Shown in pieces: positions 10,720 through 22,800 of a stretch of 64,000 bases of DNA. The number at the start of each line of letters is the position of its first letter. Within the stretch, counting starts at the first letter, position 1. Source of the DNA: Diphasiastrum complanatum (lineage: Eukaryota > Streptophyta > Lycopodiopsida > Lycopodiales > Lycopodiaceae); contig CM055098.1 in assembly GCA_029204225.1 (NCBI GenBank), positions 47,929,245-47,993,244 of the forward strand, written 5' to 3'. Both the position numbers and the translations under genes were made by a program. The notes beneath the pieces were generated by a model that worked only from the letters and a program-made list of their open reading frames with translations, had not been told where the DNA came from and ran no database searches.

Positions 10720-10962
10720 ATGGTGAAGGCATACTTGCGCTACGATCAGGCTGATGCCTTTGGCGTGGTGGTGTCGTCAGATGCAAATATCTGTTATGAC
10801 AATTCTGGAAAGCTGCTTGTTGCAGGAGCTTTAGAGCAGCTCAAGGTGTGGAATGTGAAGCAGGGCCGCGCTGTGCATGCATTGGCGCCGCTTCCATCAG
10901 CAGCATCTGGATCCCGGGCAGTTGTTACTGCTATTGCCTGCATGCCCAACTCTTCCTCTCTT
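10720..10962 (+). CDS. WDR3: WDR3 exon 1
   Basis: 81 codons from the ATG. It ends in phase 0 at CTT|GTTAGT. In-frame codons precede the ATG, but MVKAYLRY is the conserved family start. Intron 1 is 880 bp. Confidence 0.93.
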
Positions 10963-13807
10963 GTTAGTCTTTTTATCTTTGGATTAAGGCTTGCACTTCT
11001 TCGTATCTTAGAACTTGCAAGAATGGCTTTTAGCTGTTTTGTGGATGGTCTAGTAGGAGGGGGTGCTGGAAGTTTGTGTTATGGCCAAATATGATAGGGA
11101 CTTAACCATTGGAGAGTTGACTATTAAATTTTGCAATAATAATCAAACATTTGCTTTGAGCTCGCAAGAGTGGTTTTTAGCCTTTTTTTCACAGTCTAGA
11201 AGGAGGGGATGCTGGAAGCTTGTGTTGTGATCAAAGATCATAAGAAACTTAACTAGAGGAGAGCTAGAAAATTGCAAATTTTTTTCTTATTATGTTCAGG
11301 TACTATCTTAGACTTACCATGGGTGTATACTTAACTATAGGAGCATGACTATTGGAAGCTAGTCAACTGAACGTAGGAATTTTTAGTCGTTTCAAGTTAG
11401 AATCGTCAGAAGGAAAGGATTGGGCAATCAGGGAAGCAATGCTGGATGAATAAATTAACAGAATTGTGGGCAAGAGTCAGCTGAATTTGTTCACTTTATG
11501 TTGTAAGATGATGGATTTATATAATTATGGGCAGAATCTATCTATTTTATCTTGTAAGATGGATGGATTAATTTAGTTATGGGCGCAGGTTGTATAAATT
11601 TCTTGCAGATATTTGATTTGTGATAGTAAATTTTTGAGATTTACCCAGCATTTCTATTTGGAAAATATCAAGGAAGTTGCGTTTGTTTGGCTTGTGTTTG
11701 ATTTGGCAGGCTTCATATGGAATAGCTTAGAGATGTCCTTGGGCTTTGCAGTTGTAAAATATTCAATTGCATTTAATTAGTTTTCCTTGTACAGCTAGCT
11801 GAAGGCTTTCTTTTGAAGTATTCATGCAATTTGGCATGACAGGTGGCTGTTGGATACTCTGATGGGAGCATCAAAGTATGGGATTTTGTCGAAGGGTCAT
11901 GTGAAACCACACTAAATGGACACAAAGGTGCAGTCACAACGGTGCGATATAACAGGGCAAGTTCACTTCTTGCATCTGGTAGCAAGGACACTGACATTAT
12001 AGTTTGGGATGCTGTGGGGGAGGTCGGGCTTTTCCGCTTTCGTGGCCATCGAGATCAGGTTTCCAGGTTTTAGACCTTCTTGTTGATGTCATTACGGGTG
12101 GTTCTGTATATTGATTACTTGGTTGCAAATTGGAATAGTCCTGACTCCCTAGCAGGAGCATTTCCGTTCTTATTATTTTCTTAACTTGATTCCTAAATAT
12201 TGCAATTATTTAGCTTCCATTAATCACGTATTCTGATCCCAATATTAAAGGAAAACACAGGCACTTGAAACTATTCATGAACTTGCAAACTTGTTTGCGT
12301 TAGCTCCAGCTTTACCACTATCCATGATTCCAATCTTTTCTTTTCTTTTTGATGCTGACTGCGATGTTATTTTAAATGGACCATACATGTCTTTTGGATT
12401 CTTATAATGTCCAGGGTTTTGTAAAGCAATCTTTGTTTGCTTTCTTATATGTTTCATTTACAATTGATTGTTGAGGTTCCAAGTCTAGAGTTTGGCTGCC
12501 TTGCAATTATATTAGCCATATTATAAATAGTCATGTTTTATTTAACGAGTTCGTGTTAAACTTGTCAGATTGCTGCATTTTGCACCAAGTTCTTGTCTTG
12601 GAGATATTTTGTTGCTGTGATCTTTGTAACCAATATTTAAGTTTGTTTGATGTGCCATTAGGTCACAGATTTGGTGTTTCTTGAAAGAGGTCATAGGCTG
12701 ATCAGCTGCTCCAAGGATACCTTTGTCAAAGTCTGGGATTTTGATACACAGTCTTGTATACAAACTGTAGTTGGTCACAGAAGTGAGGTTTGGTCTATTG
12801 ATGTGGGACTAAATGAAACATGCTTTGTAACTGGCTCAGCAGACCTTGAACTTCGTGTTTATACCATTAACAATCAGCAATACCAGGAGGAGGTAACTAA
12901 AGAAAGTGCAAGAGCACATTCTAGGAAATTGGAATGTGGAAGTTTGCCTCAAAACAAGTGGGAAGTGTTAAGGCATTTAGGAGATATCAAGCGACAATCT
13001 TCGGAGCGCATAGTGACATTGCGGTTTAATGGGTCTGGAACTCTTTTGGGATGTCAAGTTGCAGGGAAAGCACTAGAGCTGTATGCAGTTTTGGATAGAT
13101 CAGATGTGCTGCGCAGAGCAAAGAGAAGAAAAAGTCGAAAAAAAGAAAAGGCTCTAAAAAGTGGAAGAAAGGAAAGTGATGGAAATGAAGTTTCTCAGGC
13201 TGATTTTGGGGGGATAGCTGAAGTTTCTCAGTTTGACACTGCTGATGATTTTGTAGCAACTGATCATTTTCAACTTTTACAAATATTAAGAGCAAAGCAC
13301 AAAATTCGATCTTTTTCCTTCTCTCCTGGGCATTCTAAGAAAGGGTTGCTGAGCTCTATTGCGTTAGCGTTGCACAATAACAGTCTGGAAGTGTATGATG
13401 TGCAGAAAGAGAATGCAGCACGAGTATATACAATTGATCTTGCTGGACATAGGTCGGATGTTCGGGCTGCTGTTCTCAGCTCTGATAGCACTATTCTGAT
13501 GACTACCAGTCACAATTCTGTGAAGATATGGAACCCACGAACTTGCTCTTGCTTGCGAACTATGGAGTCGGGATATGGTTTATGTGGAGTGCTTGTCCCT
13601 GGGGATCGGCATTCTGTTGTTGGCACCAAAGGAGGTTCATTGGAAATTTTTAGCATCACAGCAGGGGAACAGTTGAAAACAGTGGAGGCACATTCTGGTG
13701 CCATATGGTCTCTTGCTGCTCTTCCAGATGGATCTGGATTTGTGAGTGGAAGTGCAGACCACGATGTCAAATTTTGGGAGTATGAGCTTGTGCAAGAAAA
13801 TGATAAT

Positions 13808-13887
<80 letters not shown>

Positions 13888-16800
13888 GCACTGAGACTGA
13901 GTTTCTGCAAACACAAAGGCTGCTAGTATGCCTGATAGAAAACTTTTCGACAATTATTCTTATCTTTGGTAATTACTTTAACATTCAAATGACTGAACGC
14001 GCAGTCAGTGCTATCCAAGGTTTTGGACAATAGAAGGATGGCATAAACGAGGTTATATATCAAAATATGAGTTTATGTAGAGGGTACTTTTCTGCTTTCA
14101 GCAAGTAACCACGTTGGGAGAATGCTTTTATGTTTCGGACTTGCACGTTAATGATAGGCTTGTCTGCAGGCAACGAAGCAGTTAAATGTTCGCAATACCC
14201 GTACTTTGAGAATGGCAGAGGATGTTTTGAGTGTACGCATCAGTTTGGATTCCAAATATCTTGCTATTGCACTTCTTGACTCAACAATCAAGGTTGGTTA
14301 TTCATCTATCCACGTCGAGGCTTTGGTAAAACATGACATCTAGATTGGAAACGTTGACTGCGATAGTCCTTGTCAAGTGGGTCACTGTTATGAATCTGAT
14401 CACAAATATCGGCATCAAATGAGACATAAGGCAGCACATGACATTCAGAAAGCAATCTCCAATCAAGAATATAGTCAATGAAAATGTTGAATTGCCGATA
14501 GCTTAGAAGATTTCTTTTGAAGATCTTCAATAGAAGTCTCCAAACTAAGAGCTCAAATTATCAACTCAATCAACTAACTACCAACTAATGAGAAGCTTCA
14601 GCTTCTATGTACACTAGTTTAGAAATTTTCAATGCAGAAAAATAAGGGAGGCAGGACATTTCAAGTATTTTTTTCATGTCAAATAAAGAGTGTATCCTAT
14701 CAACTTGATGCTTAGGCCGACTAATAGTAAAGTGGTGCCAAAATAACATGAATGTTGCTGCATATAAGGATATCTCATTGCAACCTAATAGATATAGAGT
14801 GCCATATGAGTGCAAAAACAGGCTTCATCATTTTTGAAAGAGTCCTCTTCTAGAGGCACTAAATTTTGTCCCCCTCTTTCAATTGATGCTGGCTTGTTAA
14901 ATTCAAGAAAAGATTGTCATTTGGTTGGGTGGACATAATGGCCATCTGTGGGCCCTCATATACACCAATGACGCATTTTTTTACATTAGATGGATGAATA
15001 GATGGAGGTCTCTTAGATCGATGTAGATATAGATAAATAGGTAGATATATATGATAACTATGTGGATGGGTGCAATATAAGAATTTTTGGATGGATTGAT
15101 GATTCGATCGATGGATTATTGGATTGATTAAAGAGGATAAGACTTGGTCTATAAGCTAAGGAGGTGGATCTATACATAAATGGATGGATTTAGAGATAGT
15201 GACATATAGATTTAAGAAATGTAGTCAGAGCATCGCTCTATATTACGTGCATGAATGAGGGCATTCAAAAGTTGTCATGTAGTCTAGTGGATGTGATGGA
15301 ATAGGAGTCAGGGTTCACTTGCAACCATGAAAGATTTTGAGTCACCATACAAGTTTTGTTGCAGAGCCTATAAAATACCAAAAAACTAGCAATGATGAGA
15401 AGCATATGTAAGGCAAGCAGGGGTGGGGCAAACAAACCTCAAGCAGGCCTTCGTCACTGCCGTATTGTAGTAGTATCCGTGCATTGCTGGATGCATAGAG
15501 CAGCCGCCTGCATTGCTCAATCGATAGTCGGTTCTTCTTCGTGTGCTGCATGGACTAGATGCTCCAGTTCCGCTCACAAGCGGAAGCTGAACAAACTTTA
15601 GGCAGCACTCTCTCGGCCAAGTGCTGGAGCTTTGACGTGGAGCTGCCATAACAACCCCACCATGTCTTTGGATGGAGCTGGTCCTCCCTCCGCTGGCACC
15701 GATCATGGCCGAAGACCTCGATCCCTCTCTCGAACTTCAGCAAGTCCCCCTCGATGATGCTGAAGCGCTCAGCCCCACCTGATGGCAAAATAACAATTCC
15801 ACGAGTCAGTGTCTATACAAGCAAGATCATACGGGCATGAACCATGAAAACCCTCAGAAGATAAATTGAAAATTGCAATGTAATACCTGGCCCTCGATAG
15901 ACTCGATCAGCCATCCTCTGTGGAGCTCTTGGTCCCTTGCTTGTCTAGTGGTGCGTCCTAAGGGGTGCAACCTATGGGCGACCGCGTGGATGGGCCTGTG
16001 GAAATAGTCCCACCTCTGCTGCCAAATGTCTAGCAGCTCCTACCTCTTGCAACACCCAACAACACTAGACACATTACAATCATTAGTCTTTTCTCATGCG
16101 AAATTACAAGATGAAATGGAAACATAGCACAGATAGGGGAAATGAATTGTACTTGGCCTCATCCAAGCGGGATCTGGTCAGTGCCTCTCCAATGCGGTCC
16201 ATGAACTCGTATGTGAGACCGAGAGTGCACCGCACCCCTCTTGGTCTACTAGGCGCAACACACAATAAATAGGCCGCAGAACATCAATCACGTCTGATGC
16301 CCGTGTCCAGAACTCATCTCCATGTACAGTCACCTGGAAATGAACTGCATCCTCACCACGGCCTTTGAACTCATCGAATACAATGTTGGCCACTGTCCTC
16401 CGCACCTCAATTGGACACCTATAGCCAATTTGACAAATAGGGCCAAAAAAAGCACCAAAAGAGGGCATCATGCTCATAGCTTCTTCTACGTGCCGTAACA
16501 TTCTAAACTGACGTTCCCGTAGCCATGAGAAAACACTTTGCAGCACTTTACTGTGCTTCTATCTGACACCTACAACTAGTTCTAAACAATCATGGAAATT
16601 GTAATGTGTAGGCAAGAACTTGAATCATTGAGATTAGTGTCTCCGAGAGACTTCAATCCCTTTTTTTCATCACTGGTATCTAACTTTATCCATACTTGCA
16701 ACAACCTGCTTGGTGTGCTGATGAAGTCGGTTGTTTACTTTTTGGCATTTTCAAGAAGTGGTCCAGTATTGCAACGGGCTCCGTCATGCACGTCGTCTGT

Positions 16801-19800
16801 TCCATCCAGTGCTACACGTCGAGACGAGCCCGCATCAACAAATCGGGCTCCAAGTAGTTCAATATACACAGAGAAATGCACATGCACACTCATACACAAG
16901 TTCGAACCTTTTTTTGTTTTTTTGGTTTTTGCTTTGAACTTTGTTTTACTGGCTATTTACTATCTATCAAGGTCAAAATGAGTAAGAAATGTACTAGCAG
17001 TATTCACTTTCTCCGTCAATAACAGTCAGAAGAATAGTATTCGTTTGGCTCTTGAACTGAGATAATGGCAGTTACAAAGGTCACAATTATTGCATCATGC
17101 CCATTGCCATTGTATATTTTGTAGTATTGCATCATGCCCACTGCCATTGTATATTCTAACTTCTCTATATAAATTTGTGAATTTGGATATATTCTAATTT
17201 CACAAATAGATATTTTCCTGTCACTTTATAGGACATGCAAAGTCTTAATGAATTTTTGTCCAAGTAGTGGCCAGCTGTATGTTCTTATTTGTGTATCTTG
17301 AGAGGGTGCGCATGCGCCTACAACCAATCTAACTTCTCTATATATATTTGTGAAATTGGATATATTCTAATTTCACAAATAGATATTTTTCTGTCACTTT
17401 AGCGGACATGCAAATTCTTAATGAATTTTCGTCCAAGTAGTGGCCAGCTGTATGTTCTTATTTGTGTATCTTGAGAGGGCGTGCATGCCCCTACAGCTAA
17501 TCTAACTTCTCTATATAAATTTGTGAAATTGGATATATTCTAATTTCACAAATAGATATATATGTAGTAAAGGTACACTGTTCTTAGACACTTGAGGGAA
17601 TTTGAAATCAAAATTTTTAGGAAAATGGAAATAAAAATGCTTCTGATGGAATGGTGAACCAGCTAAGCACAGCTTGATATGGTTGCTGGCAAGTACTTTC
17701 ACTAGGTAGTCCATTTTAAGGAGATTGATTCTTAGAAATTAGGTGCAGTTACAAAACAAAAACAACACTGGGTGGATGTTCAACATAGAAATCCTTCTTT
17801 AGTTCAGGAAGCTTGTCAAAAAACTTTTGTTGAGGTAGGATTGTGTGCTGTGAACAGTTCTGCTTGATACTTCATTCTTATTGCTTGATTCCCGTTTATC
17901 ACCCCATCCGCTTTCGATGCAATTCTCCACGTTCTCCTCTTGTACAGGACCCCACACAACATCACTGCTTCGCCAGTACATTGATCAACATTGATCACTA
18001 CATATTATGATCAGGACACATTGAATCAGTGAATCAAGGAACGGTACTTTACCTGCTCCTAAGGAAAGTCCTTAGGGGCTTCTGTGCTCAGGCCTTCATT
18101 CAATATTGGTGTTACTTCTGAGGCTGTCATATGGGACCATTAATACTCGGTCACTATCTACCGAGCCACTGGACAAACAGTTCTGCGTTACGCCATACTC
18201 CAAAATCCTTACAATTCTATACTGATCAGCTGAAAATAGAAATGCATGTTTGTGATTGATAATTCCATGTAAGCACCACAACCAAGAGAATAATGTATCT
18301 ATTTATCCCCACAAATTGACAATAATATTCTAGGGTGTACCATCACAATGGTTCACATTGCTGTTAATGCAGTTGATTGGTTTTTGGAAGTTGTGCGTGG
18401 TCATTACAGTGTACAGTACTGTGTGCATAATGGGTATTGGATTTCACTAGCATATAGTATTGCCAAATTGCAGCAGTCTCTAATTACTGTTGGTGTTTTT
18501 GTGTTGCTGAACAGAGATCATTCTAATCGATGTTGGTATTTATAGGTTGGGTGCTGTTTTTGACTTTTTGTATCGTTGCTTTTGGGCAGGTATTTTTTGT
18601 TGATTCATTAAAGTTTTTCTTGTCACTCTATGGTCATAAGCTTCCGGTGCTGTGTATGGACATCTCCTCTGATGGAGCCTTGCTGGTTAGTGGCTCTGCT
18701 GACAAAAATATCAAGATATGGGGAATGGATTTTGGGGATTGCCATAAATCCATTTTCGCCCACAATGATAGGTACATCCTTGCTATTGCCGGGAGTGTCA
18801 ATGACAGCTTTTGTTTGAAGTAGCTCGTAAGCAAAAGCCAGGATGTTTTGGTGTTCCTAAACTTTTGAATTACCTGATTATCCCTCCACTCCCTTTGTGC
18901 CTTAGATATATAAAAAGAAATTCATTATGTTCTATAGACCGGTACTCCATCTGACTGACACTTACATTTCTTTTGTTCTGGTTATTTCATGTTGAGTTAT
19001 ATTTAATATTATGTCATGCTTCCGACTTATAGCAGTGTCAAGCATAAGCTCATAGCTATTCCTTGGTTGGTTTTCCAGTGTGATGGCGATACAGTTTGTT
19101 CATAATACCCACTATGTTTTTAGTGCCGGGAAAGATCGATTGATTAAGTACTGGGATGCAGACAAGTTTGAACTTTTGCTGACATTGGAAGGTCATCAGG
19201 CGGAAGTTTGGTGCCTTGCAGTTAGCAGCCTTGGTGATTTTCTAATAAGTGGATCACACGACCGTTCGATTCGCCGATGGGAACGCACAGATGAGCCTTT
19301 TTTCATTGAGGTTTGATAAACTTTCAATGTGTGAAAAGTTTAATGCTCTTGTTGATGTTTACTGAGTTCAGCATGATATTTCAAAAATCAATTTCTCACT
19401 TGCTAAATTTGGTTACTTTTGACTATTTTTGAAAAACAGGCTATTTACTTTCTGGCCTCTATCTCAGTGTAGCTCTTGGAAATTCTTGTGCATCTGTTCA
19501 CTTTGCCTGTTTTTTGCAGGAAGAGAGAGAAAAGAGGTTAGAGACACTTTTTGAAGCTGGATTGGATGATGCCCACTCTGGAATGCATATGTCAAAGGAG
19601 GATTTTCCAGAGGAAGGGACTGTTGGAGTTGCTGGGAAGAAAACTCAAGAGAGCATTACTGCCGCCGATTCTATCATTGAAGCATTGGACATGGCTGAAG
19701 CAGAAAAGAATAGGCTTTCAATGCATAAGGTTTGCAGCTAGACCCAAACATAATCATAATTGTTCTAGGATTTATTAGTTAAGTGCTAAATAATCTCCTG

Positions 19801-22800
19801 TGAATCTTCATCTAATATCAGCTTCTACCTCAGGTGGAGCGGACTGATGCTGGGAAGACATTGGTCTTTCAACCAAATGCATTATTGTTGGGTCTTTCAC
19901 CATCTGCATATGTTCTTCATGCAGTTTCTTCTGTTCGACCAAGTGAACTTGAACAAGCTCTTCTGGTAAGGCGCATTGTTTTGGCATGTCACTAGTTGGT
20001 CTTAAGCTGCTCGGGTTTTTGTCAAAGCTCATTCTCTTATTTGCCCAAACGCACCAGAGTGAAAAATGTATGCATCTCTCTTCTTATGTCGTGCTCTTTG
20101 TGTCCCTCTCTGATTATCAAGAATTTTTTTTGCCTCTCTGGAGTACAGAATCTGACTCAGTAAGAACTTATGAACAACATATGTCACTACATTACTTTTG
20201 ATAGCTTGTGTTGAAGAGATATGATAGGGTCTTCTCAAAACATCATCATCTCTGGTGTCACATGCTTAGTGCTTTATTTTGGTGTCATATTGGGACTGTA
20301 TGACCTTTGTTTTGTGGACGGGTTGATGAGTGTCCACATGTTGATAACATTTGAGGGTATATAGAATGGGATCATATTAACGTTGGCATTTGATGCTTTA
20401 TACAAAGGGATCATCTCTGTTAAGAATGTTGTTGGAAGTTATCAGAATGCGATTGAGGAAATTGATTTCTATTTCCATAACATTATAGCCAAGGCTTGTT
20501 GACCTACAATCTGCAAGTTTGACATTAGCAATATCAGAAAAACTAGGACATCTGTAAGATCAGGCTGCAAGGGGGGAACTTAACTGAGAATTCACACTTG
20601 TGAATATTCTCATTTGAACTTTCAAAGGGGGAGGAACTCAAAGATAAAACAACTACAGATTGAGCAACTGTTAGTTTGTTATTTTATAGATCAAGTTATT
20701 CAGGCATCCTTTAGTGAAGCTCGACTTGGCTTTATGCAATATTGACGGGAATGGGAACAACATGTTACATCAAAATTTGAAATTTATAATATTTGTAATA
20801 TGTATATTGAAATCACACATAATATAAACAAAACAGAGGATGAGTTATGTTATGCAATGACACTACTATATAAACAAATTATATGTAAAATACCTCTGGA
20901 TATTTTTATTTCCTCCATTGTGTTTGCAGAAACTGTGACCAGGGAACAGGTTTCCAGTCAAGTTCCCAAAGCTTCCTCCGTCTATCTTGTTTTAGGTCTT
21001 TGTAGAAACTATGACCAGGGAACACGTTCCCATGCCTTGGCGGGAACACGTTTCCATGTCTCATTCCGGGTCACGTTCCCAACCAGCGCAGGTCGGGGGC
21101 ACGTCGAAAAGGCTCAGTTCCTACGTTCCCATGTCACTATGCAACTAGAAAATCTGGCATTCTTGCACCCTACTTTTTGGAACAATGTTAGAGAGAACTG
21201 GAAGCAACAAATGAAACTTAAGGTTTTCTCCCAGAAGCATGATTGGTTCCAAGTTCAATGGATATGACGATATTAGCACAATACAAAGCAAATCCCAACC
21301 CTTCATGCCAAAAATGTGTTATGATATCAAGCTATGACCAAAACAACACAAGCTTATTGAAAGTACTGAAACTTGAAAGCATTGCAAAATTATTGGTCAA
21401 TGATTGAACAGCAATGATGGAATGTAGACTTTCATAGCAACTACATGACAGTGATGCAAAACTATCTAAGCCGGACATAATCTAAAGCATGCTAGTACAG
21501 GTTTCTATTCATTGTGGCAATTTGCGCAATTCGTCTTTTCCCCACTTTCAGAGGAACTCCTTGAAAGAGGCAAAGCTTTTGAATATGGATGCATGTGGTG
21601 GTCTCCATCTGTGCAGTCAAAAACCAGTCCCATAGTCCACTTTAATTCCTGGAAGACGTACCACATTTTGAACTTTCGTTAGAAGAAACTTTCCTGAACC
21701 ATTAAGGGTGGGTATGGTGGGGGTGGTCAATGTTGATGTGAGAATATTTGAAGCCTTGTCTGCTTATGCAACCTCAGAGGGACTCCACCACTTCACTGAT
21801 TCTCATTATTGACATTGATCTTGTTTGTCAAAACCTAGAGAAGAGAGGAAATAAAAGGCTCAAACCAGGGCCTTTTTCAGAACCAAGGAGCTCTATTATT
21901 CCAAGCTCCTATTGGCAATTTCAAGAGTTAAAGAAGAAAAGTGGAAATTTTGTACTAGAAAATGCGAAGAGATCCTCTAATTGTTTCAGCAACTTGATCT
22001 CAACAAACTGCTGGCAATCTCTTGTGCTTATTCTGAACATTGCAATTGTTATGATTTGTAACAAGGTTTGTGTTAACTAGCATAACTTAAGCTGTTGCGT
22101 TGGTCCTGGTGCATGCAGATGCTGCCCTTCACCGATGCATTGAAACTTCTAGAATACCATTTGGAATGGATTCCACAAGGCAATCAGGTAAAGCACATTG
22201 TAACCATGGGTTTCATGTTTTGAGTTGTTACCTAAAGTGAATGGTTCGTAGAGATGATACTCTTGGGACTTTATGGTCATGTGAGGTGGAAGAAAGGACA
22301 TTTTGTTCTAATATAAGAAATTTGGAAGTGTGATGTTTTTTCCAATAGTTTGACTCTGTAAGCATCAAATTGTACTTTGATGAACAGGTGGAACTAGTGT
22401 GTAGGGTTGTATCTTTGTTGCTACGGATTCACCATCAGCAATTAATCACCACTGTCTCTGCCCGCCCAGTTTTGACTTTGCTTCAAGGAATTCTTCACAA
22501 AGGAGTTCAGGTGCGATCTTTGTTTCGGTTTTGCAAATGAATCTTATCTAGCTAATGAGGTTGCTTAATAATGGCAATGCATCCATTGGATAAGGTTGAG
22601 ATGGCAAAATTTTTTCTGGTGTGCAGCAACTAAAGGATACTCTGGGATTTAACATTGCGGCAATGTCCCATATGCAGGTTAATTGTTTTAAGTGATTTTT
22701 TTTGTTGCTTACATGATATCATAAAACATAATTGTGACACTGTAGAAGAAAATTTCCTGTGAGCTGTTTTGTGGTCAATGAGTCAGCTGAGGAAAAATTT

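Noticed and set aside
13510-13953. Minus-strand frames with long Arg-Glu repeats
   Set aside because: They are shadows of the (CT)38 microsatellite and of WDR3 exon 3.
15386-15706. Separate plus- or minus-strand genes inside WDR3 intron 4
   Set aside because: The frames overlap the readable hAT dimerisation block in another frame and have no independent support.
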